Shown: positions 28,001-35,209 of the stretch, piece after piece | How the letters are laid out: each line of letters starts with the position of its first letter | Numbering within the stretch: position 1 is the first letter of the stretch | Source of the DNA: Thiobacillus denitrificans | GTDB taxonomy: Bacteria; Pseudomonadota; Gammaproteobacteria; Burkholderiales; Thiobacillaceae | DNA length: 35,209 bases | Assembly (NCBI GenBank): GCA_020725005.1 | Contig: DYFW01000013.1 | Coordinates: 1-35,209, forward strand | Direction of reading: 5' to 3' | The notes under the pieces: generated by a model | The model's database searches: none | The model's input: the letters and a program-made list of their open reading frames with translations, nothing else | What the model was told of the DNA's origin: nothing | Translations under genes and position numbers: made by a program

Positions 28001-28791
28001 GGCGCGCCGGCGACGAACATCCGCGGATCGACCCCCTGCCCCGCCACCCGCACCCGGCGCAACCGCACCGCGTCGAACGGCGCCGCTTCGCCGGTGGCCA
28101 TCATCGACATGCCTTCGGCCGCGGCGTCGAGGCGGAAAACCGGCGCAGCGAGCGTGCCGCCCAGGGCCAGCCGCGCCGCCACCGGCAGCGGCGCCTCCCG
28201 TTTTGCGTCGAGCCTGCCGCGCACCGCGAACGGCGCGTCCTTGCCGATTTCGAATTCGCCCCGCAATGCGGCCCAGGGCGTGTCGGCCGCCACCTGCGCG
28301 AGGCGGTAGCGGTCGCCCCTGCCGTCGAGCCGCGCACGCAAGGTGCGCAGCGCGAGCGTCCGCCCGGCGTCGACGACTTCCAGTGTCGCCACATCGAGCG
28401 TGCGAACCGTCACGTCGAGCGGCACGCGCAGGCTCGCCGGCAGCGCGAGCGGCGTCGGGTCGGGCTTGAGCGTCGTCACCCGCAGCGTCTGCGCGGCGAG
28501 GAGATCGATGTCGAGCCGGCGCTGCCAGAGCGCGCGCGGCCGCCATTCGAGGCGCCCCCCCTCGATTTCGACGCGCCGGAATTCATCGCTGAAGGTCAGC
28601 TTGCCCACGCGGATCGGCACGCCGAGGTGGCCGTCGACGCCTTCGAGCGCGAGACGGCCGCCGCTCGCGGCCGCCACGGTCTGCGTCAGCCAGCGAAAAC
28701 CGCTCGCGGTCGTCGCAAGCCACGCCAGCGCGCCGACGGCAGCCGCCAGCAGCGCGAGCGCGCCCGCCGTGATCCACGCCGCGCGCTTCAA
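25066..28791 (-). CDS. tamB: Translocation and assembly module subunit TamB
   Basis: 1241 residues; inner-membrane-anchored protein that spans the periplasm as a long beta-taco groove and works with TamA in outer-membrane biogenesis (protein assembly and, by recent work, phospholipid transport). An N-terminal signal-anchor (about residues 5-26, AAWITAGALALLAAAVGALAW) is followed by about 1000 residues of repeating beta-strand sequence and the conserved C-terminal DUF490 domain, with VRRGRYAAYGQALDIERGVLSFVGPIDNPGLDVLAVR and the barrel-like end DAFYTREYD. The start is a TTG at 28791 whose last bases overlap the tamA stop; GGGGGTG stands upstream. The frame is open further upstream inside tamA, but that part is not TamB. 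Length agrees with E. coli TamB (1259). Confidence 0.93.
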   Translation of the reverse strand: MKRAAWITAGALALLAAAVGALAWLATTASGFRWLTQTVAAASGGRLALEGVDGHLGVPIRVGKLTFSDEFRRVEIEGGRLEWRPRALWQRRLDIDLLAAQTLRVTTLKPDPTPLALPASLRVPLDVTVRTLDVATLEVVDAGRTLALRTLRARLDGRGDRYRLAQVAADTPWAALRGEFEIGKDAPFAVRGRLDAKREAPLPVAARLALGGTLAAPVFRLDAAAEGMSMMATGEAAPFDAVRLRRVRVAGQGVDPRMFVAGAPAADLAFSGMFEGRPGERLLGTFSLSNRLAGRLDQQRLPLANLSGAVLGDAAHADFSALALDVGDAGQFTGSGSWRGGRFAVRLESPRVNLAGLHRALYATQISTTLQLRGDATRQTLVVDVAESWGRGSFTLTHDAAALVLETADFSGQAGRLTASGRLQLDAARAFVLDFDAANLNPARFGKFPRARLNARGTARGVLAPDVALQAQFSLPPGELEGRPVSGRGRLHYANRHLADADVDLDLAGNRAKLTGAYGRAGDRLAWDVDAPALARLNLGLGGRLASRGSVSGDPAAPQIEASAMASGLRLPGDIAAERLTLELDLEAAADGAFDGRLDARGVVLAGQRVDLVRATLQGRRNAHALEIDARLPDWRVTASLAGGLDAARVWRGQLKQAAAQGPWPMMLAAPATLLLSRERQQVDGLAFTLAGGRVTLDHVSHADARVASRGAFADLPLAPLLALLETPQPVTTDLRVDGEWDLRAGDTLDGRARLARRSGDVRLEAPALDLGLAALTLDIDAVASRVSAKAVATRAEAGEVRAEGQATLVRSGVFFSLSRSAPLAWTAAADVPDLRLLRPLLPVGMRADARLRANLAGSGSLAVPRVDGEIDADRIRFSLPDEGIAITDGSLKLALAGDRVRVREGELRGQSGRIRLGGEAQLKNPQAGLTLDFEQFSATSRSDRRVTVSGTTRLSLDAKRLQLSGELTADRARLEMPEATRPALSSDVVVAGRPPREQTAAQRLPLLLDLKLNLGEDFLFQGGGLDARLGGQLRVFTRNDTLRGEGRIQVRRGRYAAYGQALDIERGVLSFVGPIDNPGLDVLAVRKTPTVKVGVQVRGTVQNPLVTLYSDPALPDAEKLAWLVLGHGLERGGQQEFALLQLAAGALLSQAQSASLQAQIAEALRIDSFGVRAGEGENLGTTVVSLGKRLSSRTTLAYEQSLDGLNQVVKVIYQLSPRVRLEAQAGQQSSFDAFYTREYD

Positions 28792-30515
28792 AACGACACC
28801 CCCAGCGAGAAGTGCAGGCGGAATTCGTCGCTGGCTTCGCCGTAGGCGAGATCGAGGTTGACCGGCCCCACCGGCGAGCGGTAACGCGCGCCGACGCCGA
28901 CCCCGAACACCGGCGACAGCGCACCCGGCGCGTCGGCGGCGTCGCCGGCGTCGACGAACACAGCCGCGCCCCAGTCGCCGCCAAAGAAATGGTTGTACTC
29001 GACGCTGCCGGTGGCGAGATGCCGCACCGAGGCGACGCCACCGGCGAGCGACCGGCCCAGGCTCTGGTAGGCGTAGCCGCGCACCGAGTTGTCGCCGCCG
29101 GCGCGGAACAGGAAATCGGTGGGGATGCCGTCGCGCGTCTTCGCCAGCACGCTGCCCCATTCGCCGCGCAGGATCAGGCGGCCGTTCTCGCCCACCGGGA
29201 AATACTGGGTATGCCGGGCGTAGAGGCGGGCGAACGTCGTGTCCGACAGCAAGGATTCGACCGCGCCGCCGCCCTGCAGCGTGAGCACGTGGCCGCGCCG
29301 CGGGTAAAACGCGCGCCCGAGGGTGCGCTGCGTCCACGCATAGTTGGCGGTGAGCGCCTGGTTGCGCGTGCCGGCCGTGCTGCCGACTTCCACGGTCTCG
29401 TTCTGGAACTGCAGCGACAGTGTCGCCTCGATCGGGCCATCGATGCGGCTGCGCCGGGCCGCAAGCAGCCAGGCCCGGGTTTCCTGTCCCTCGATGTCCT
29501 CGTGCCTGAGCTGTGCCCCGAGGCTGTTCTCATAGCCGTTGGCGTTGCGCGGCCAGGCCAGCGCCGCCGCGCCGGTCTGGCGGGCGGTTTCCAGGCGGGC
29601 GTCGAGCTTCAGGCGCAGGCCCCGGCCGGCGAGATTGCGGTGCTGCCACCCCGCCTGCACGCGCGCGCCGGTATCGGTGCTGACGCCGGCGCCAATGCTG
29701 AATGCCTTGGCCGGCCGCTCGACGACCTCGACCTCGACCGGCACCGCCGCCGCCCGCGCCGGGTCCGGGTCGACGCGCACCGTTGCCTGCGCGTAGTAGC
29801 CGCTGGTCTCGAGCGCCGCCTGGTAGTCGAGCAGGTCCTGCTGCCGGTAGGGCAAGCCCTGCCGCGCCGGGTTGAGGTGATGGACGATGGAAACAGGGTA
29901 GCGCGCCGCCCCTGTCACCACCGGCGCACCGTAGAAAAAAGCCGGCCCGCTGTCGATGACGAGGCGGAGGTCGGCGGACTGCGTCGCCGGATCGATGCGC
30001 GCCGCACTCGCCGCCAGCCGCGCCGCCGGATAACGATCGCCGAGCAAGGGCCGCAGCACGGCAAGCTTGGCGGCCTGCCAGTCCGCCTGGCGGAAAGGCA
30101 TGCCCGGTTGCAGCGTCACGCTGCGCTCGACCCGAGCGCGCAGCGCCGCGTCGCCGGCGCGCGCGTCGCCCTCGAATTGGACCGTCAGCGTGCGCACTGT
30201 CGTGCGCGCGCCAGGCACCACCTCATAGGTCATGCGCCAGTCGCCGTCCACCCATTCGGCGGCACTGGCGATGCGCGGCGAGAAGTAGCCCTCGGTCGCC
30301 AGCAGTTCCTCGGCCGTCCGCTCGCTCTGCCGCTGCAGGCGCGCGATTTCCCACGCGTCGAAACGTTCGCCCAGCCGGGCCGCGCGCGCGGCTTCCAGAT
30401 GCTGGACCAGCAGAAGCTTCAGCGCATCGGGCGCGTCGATCTCGACCGTGAGCGCGCGCGCGGGCGGCACCCACAGTATGGCAAGCAGCAGCAGAAGATT
30501 GAAGCGGCGAAACAC
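28788..30515 (-). CDS. tamA: Translocation and assembly module subunit TamA
   Basis: 575 residues; outer-membrane Omp85-family protein. Signal peptide (residues 1 to about 22, RFNLLLLLAILWVPPARA), three POTRA domains to about residue 265, then a 16-stranded barrel. The lid-lock motif of the family is visible as FRAGGDNSVRGYAYQSLG (the xRGY/F motif in the L6 loop), and the C-terminus ends in a beta-signal with final Phe (LHFSLGVSF). The start is GTG at 30515 or TTG at 30518; no ATG is available. The stop overlaps the tamB start, so the two are coupled. Not BamA, since it has three rather than five POTRA domains and is followed by tamB. Confidence 0.93.
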   Translation of the reverse strand: MFRRFNLLLLLAILWVPPARALTVEIDAPDALKLLLVQHLEAARAARLGERFDAWEIARLQRQSERTAEELLATEGYFSPRIASAAEWVDGDWRMTYEVVPGARTTVRTLTVQFEGDARAGDAALRARVERSVTLQPGMPFRQADWQAAKLAVLRPLLGDRYPAARLAASAARIDPATQSADLRLVIDSGPAFFYGAPVVTGAARYPVSIVHHLNPARQGLPYRQQDLLDYQAALETSGYYAQATVRVDPDPARAAAVPVEVEVVERPAKAFSIGAGVSTDTGARVQAGWQHRNLAGRGLRLKLDARLETARQTGAAALAWPRNANGYENSLGAQLRHEDIEGQETRAWLLAARRSRIDGPIEATLSLQFQNETVEVGSTAGTRNQALTANYAWTQRTLGRAFYPRRGHVLTLQGGGAVESLLSDTTFARLYARHTQYFPVGENGRLILRGEWGSVLAKTRDGIPTDFLFRAGGDNSVRGYAYQSLGRSLAGGVASVRHLATGSVEYNHFFGGDWGAAVFVDAGDAADAPGALSPVFGVGVGARYRSPVGPVNLDLAYGEASDEFRLHFSLGVSF

Positions 30516-30547
30516 CAAGGTCGGGTACGCGGGAAGCTCGTCACTGC

Positions 30548-30576
30548 ATTGTAGGGGGCGAGTCTGCGCGCCACAA
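30548..30576 (-). promoter_or_regulatory. Putative tamA promoter
   Basis: TTGTGG (30576-30571), a 17-base spacer and TACAAT (30553-30548; 5 of 6). The predicted start is about 26 bases before the tamA start codon. It partly overlaps the T-tract of the second clpB terminator hairpin. Confidence 0.4.
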
Positions 30577-30642
30577 AAAAACCGCCTTGCGGCCTGGCCG
30601 TCGCGTGGCGCGCAAGAAAAAAGGGCGGTCGCCCGCCCTTTT
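30575..30642 (-). terminator. Tandem intrinsic terminators after clpB
   Basis: First hairpin: GGGCGG/CCGCCC (30623-30628 with 30633-30638), followed on the minus strand by T6 (30622-30617) and flanked by T4 on the plus strand, so it could act in both directions. Second, weaker hairpin: CCGC/GCGG (30582-30585 with 30589-30592) followed by T7 (30581-30575). Together they separate clpB from tamA. Confidence 0.8.
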
Positions 30643-30664
30643 CTCGTCGTGTTGCCCGGCCCGG

Positions 30665-33247
<2,583 letters not shown>

Positions 33248-33285
33248 GGGGGATCCTCGTCCTTGGGTTATATTCGATGGTAACC

Positions 33286-33313
33286 AAATAAGGCTGCCCA
33301 AACCGATTTCAAC
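33286..33313 (-). promoter_or_regulatory. Sigma-32 type heat-shock promoter of clpB
   Basis: GTTGAAA (33313-33307) matches the sigma-32 -35 consensus CTTGAAA at 6 of 7 bases. After 13 bases, CCTTATTT (33293-33286) matches the CCCCATnT -10 well. The predicted start is about 33280, some 32 bases before the clpB ATG. A heat-shock promoter is what clpB has in other proteobacteria. Confidence 0.6.
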
Positions 33314-33318
33314 CCGCC

Positions 33319-34164
33319 ATGTCCGAAATCTTGCTTGCCTCCGTCGAAACCGACGTCGCCCGTGCGCTCGACGAGGACGTCGGCAGCGGCGACCTCACCG
33401 CCCGCCTGATTCCGCCCAGCCAGACCGCCCGCGCCCGCGTGATCACCCGCGAGGCGGCGGTGATCGCCGGCCGGCCGTGGTTCGACGCCTGCCACCGGGC
33501 GCTCGACCTCGCCTGCGAAATCGACTGGAAGGTGAACGAGGGCGACGCCGTCGCGGCCGGCACGACGCTGGTGGAGCTTGCCGGCAACGCCCGAGCGCTC
33601 CTTACCGCCGAGCGCCCTGCGCTGAATTTCCTGCAGACATTGTCGGGCGTGGCCACCGCCACCCGCTCTTACGTCGAGGCGGTGCGCGGCACCCATGCGG
33701 CGATCCTGGACACCCGCAAGACCCTGCCCGGCCTGCGCCTGGCAGAAAAGTACGCGGTGCGCGTGGGCGGCGGCCAGAACCAGCGCATCGGCCTGTACGA
33801 CGGCATCCTGATCAAGGAAAACCACATCGCGGCGGCCGGCGGCATCGCCCAGGTGCTGGACGCCGCCTTCAGGCTGGCCGAAGGCCGCGTCAGCGTGCAG
33901 ATCGAGGTCGAGACCCTCGACGAGCTCGGCCAGGCGCTCGCCGCCGGCGCCAATCTCATCCTGCTCGACAATTTCAGCCTCGACGACCTGCGCCACGCGG
34001 TGCAGATCGCCCATGGCCGCGCCCTGCTCGAGGCCTCGGGCAACATCACGCTGGAAACGGTGCGCGCGGTGGCCGAAACCGGCGTCGACCGCATTTCCAT
34101 CGGCGGGCTGACCAAGCACGTCCGCGCCATCGACCTGTCGATGCGCATCCAGGCGGATGCCTGA
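33319..34164 (+). CDS. nadC: Nicotinate-nucleotide pyrophosphorylase (carboxylating)
   Basis: 281 residues; converts quinolinate and PRPP to nicotinate mononucleotide in NAD synthesis. N-terminal open-faced sandwich domain, then the barrel with [51 protein letters not shown] and [25 protein letters not shown], all family hallmarks. The quinolinate-contact motif, NHR in most homologues, is NQR here. Only 71 bases separate its ATG from the divergent clpB ATG, so the promoters must share this gap. The last 8 bases overlap the next gene. Confidence 0.96.
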   Translation: MSEILLASVETDVARALDEDVGSGDLTARLIPPSQTARARVITREAAVIAGRPWFDACHRALDLACEIDWKVNEGDAVAAGTTLVELAGNARALLTAERPALNFLQTLSGVATATRSYVEAVRGTHAAILDTRKTLPGLRLAEKYAVRVGGGQNQRIGLYDGILIKENHIAAAGGIAQVLDAAFRLAEGRVSVQIEVETLDELGQALAAGANLILLDNFSLDDLRHAVQIAHGRALLEASGNITLETVRAVAETGVDRISIGGLTKHVRAIDLSMRIQADA

Positions 34165-34654
34165 GCCGGCCCGCCTGCGCATCGTCCGCGCCGACTACGC
34201 CGATGCCGCGCATGCCGCCGCGCTGATCGAGCTGCTCGACCATTACGCGCGCGACCCGGCGGGCGGCGGCGAGCCCCTGTCCGAGTTCGCACGCGCGCAT
34301 GTGATCGACGCGCTGGCCGCGCGCAGCTTCGTGTTCAGCGTGCTCGCCTTCGACGGCGACACGCCGGTCGGTCTGGTCAACGCGATCGAAGGCTTCTCCA
34401 CCTTTGCCTGTGCGCCGCTCGTCAACCTCCACGACGTCGTCGTGCGCGATACGCACCGCGGCCGCGGCGTCGCCCGGCAGCTCCTCGCCGCGGCCGAGGC
34501 GATCGCGCGCGAACGCGGCGCGTGCAAGCTCACGCTGGAAGTGCTGTCGGGCAACCGCGCCGCGCGCGCGCTCTACGCGAAACTCGGCTTCGACGACTAC
34601 CGCCTCGACCCGGCGATGGGCGAGGCGCGTTTCCTGCAGAAGTGGCTGGGCTGA
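34157..34654 (+). CDS. GNAT-family N-acetyltransferase
   Basis: 165 residues. Acetyl-CoA-binding motif A is VNLHDVVVRDTHRGRGVARQLL (R-G-x-G-x-A pyrophosphate loop), followed by motif B LTLEVLSGNRAARALYAKLGF. The substrate is not recognisable. ATG 34157 overlaps the nadC stop by 8 bases, suggesting translational coupling. Its stop and the stop of the convergent next gene form the palindrome TGATCA (34652-34657). Confidence 0.9.
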   Translation: MPEPARLRIVRADYADAAHAAALIELLDHYARDPAGGGEPLSEFARAHVIDALAARSFVFSVLAFDGDTPVGLVNAIEGFSTFACAPLVNLHDVVVRDTHRGRGVARQLLAAAEAIARERGACKLTLEVLSGNRAARALYAKLGFDDYRLDPAMGEARFLQKWLG

Positions 34655-35209
34655 TCAGGTCAGCCAGACGAGCGAGGCCATGCGGCCGGTGACGCCGTCG
34701 CGGCGATAGGAATAGAAGGTCTCGGCTTCGGTAAACGTACAGCGGCCGCCGCCGTGGATGGCGCGCACGCCGGCACTTCCCAGGCGAATCCGCGCGAGCG
34801 CATAAATGTCGGCCAGCCACTTGCCGGGCGCGTGCGGCACGAAAGCGGCCGTGGCCGCGGGATGCCGCGACACGAAGGCGGCGCGCACCTCGTCGCCCAC
34901 CTCGAAGGCCTGCGGGCCGATGGCCGCGCCCAGCCACGCCAGGATTTCATCCGGCGGCACGCCCATCGACGCCACCGTGGCCTCCAGTACGCCGTTCGCC
35001 AGCCCGCGCCAGCCGGCGTGCGCAGCCGCGACCACGCTGCCGGCGCGGTCGCAGAACAGCACCGGCAGGCAGTCTGCGGTAAGCACGGCGCACACCTGGC
35101 CCGGCATGCGCGTGAACGCGGCGTCGGCCTCGAGATCGACGTCGCGCCCGAGCTCGATCACGCGGGCGCTGTGCACCTGCCGGAGCCAGCCGGGTTCGCC
35201 CGGCAGGGA
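34655..35209 (-). CDS. pgeF: Purine nucleoside phosphorylase/laccase-domain protein (PgeF/YfiH family), 5'-truncated
   Basis: The frame is open to the right edge, so the N-terminal quarter of about 60-70 residues lies outside; 184 residues are visible. Signatures: LRQVHSARV near the visible start (metal-binding His), LTADCLPVLFCD (ligand Cys in the DC motif) and AAAHAGWRGLANGVLEATV (second ligand His). The family was long called 'polyphenol oxidase/laccase'. E. coli YfiH (PgeF) edits peptidoglycan precursors that contain L-Ser in place of L-Ala, and other members act as purine nucleoside enzymes; which applies here is unknown. It ends back-to-back with the GNAT gene. Confidence 0.93.
   Translation of the reverse strand, partial: SLPGEPGWLRQVHSARVIELGRDVDLEADAAFTRMPGQVCAVLTADCLPVLFCDRAGSVVAAAHAGWRGLANGVLEATVASMGVPPDEILAWLGAAIGPQAFEVGDEVRAAFVSRHPAATAAFVPHAPGKWLADIYALARIRLGSAGVRAIHGGGRCTFTEAETFYSYRRDGVTGRMASLVWLT

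Noticed and set aside
28792-29337. Upstream extension of the tamB frame inside tamA
   Set aside because: Translation of this part is low-complexity and unlike TamB; a signal-anchor starts right at the TTG at 28791.

Overview
The window is 35.2 kb of dense, GC-rich chromosome from a betaproteobacterium. The evidence is the gene order (surE-pcm-nlpD-rpoS, earP-efp, tamA-tamB), an EF-P with arginine at position 32 beside its rhamnosyltransferase EarP, and protein sequences that align closely with proteobacterial housekeeping enzymes. A Thiobacillus/Nitrosomonadales-type organism is my guess; the sequence alone does not settle it. I saw no tRNA, rRNA, CRISPR array, prophage or insertion sequence with a transposase. 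Nearly every gene is a core gene.

Layout. 1-2255 (+): the 3' part of metG, then acyP. 2274-2405 (-): a probable small-RNA gene with its own promoter, operator-like dyads and terminator, between acyP and dnaE. 2456-5887 (-): dnaE. 5942-7841 (-): earP-efp, with a structured 3' region. 8114-8320 (+): a cold-shock gene with a long leader. 8383-9624 (-): icd. 9694-13597 (+): rluE, nudJ, mnmA, glnS, with a dispersed repeat just before mnmA. 13630-13780: first copy of a 151-bp composite repeat. 13755-18361 (-): msrA, a GST, a uracil-DNA-glycosylase-family gene, thrC, hom. 18396-18624: a cluster of repeats including the second, inverted copy of the 151-bp element. 18646-19890 (-): alaA. 20026-20406 (+): an Mth938-domain gene. 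20414-24917 (-): cytochrome c lipoprotein, GMP/IMP nucleotidase, rpoS, nlpD, pcm, surE and a possible leader ORF. 25066-30515 (-): tamA-tamB. 30665-33247 (-): clpB with a heat-shock-type promoter. 33319-34654 (+): nadC and a GNAT gene. 34655-35209 (-): 5'-truncated pgeF.

Functional groups. hom and thrC overlap and carry aspartate semialdehyde towards threonine. earP and efp form an enzyme-substrate pair for translation of polyproline. surE, pcm, nlpD and rpoS form the familiar stationary-phase cluster with overlapping or nearly overlapping ends. tamA and tamB encode an envelope export/transport machine.

The most interesting unexplained signals are intergenic: (1) the small RNA downstream of dnaE, with a CU-rich, anti-Shine-Dalgarno loop and a dyad-covered promoter; (2) the 151-bp composite repeat, present as two inverted copies of identical length with a compensatory base-pair change, one of which encodes the end of MsrA; (3) a hairpin plus T-tracts between alaA and hom, placed where it could act as an attenuator; and (4) a possibly leaderless 22-codon ORF whose stop overlaps the surE start.
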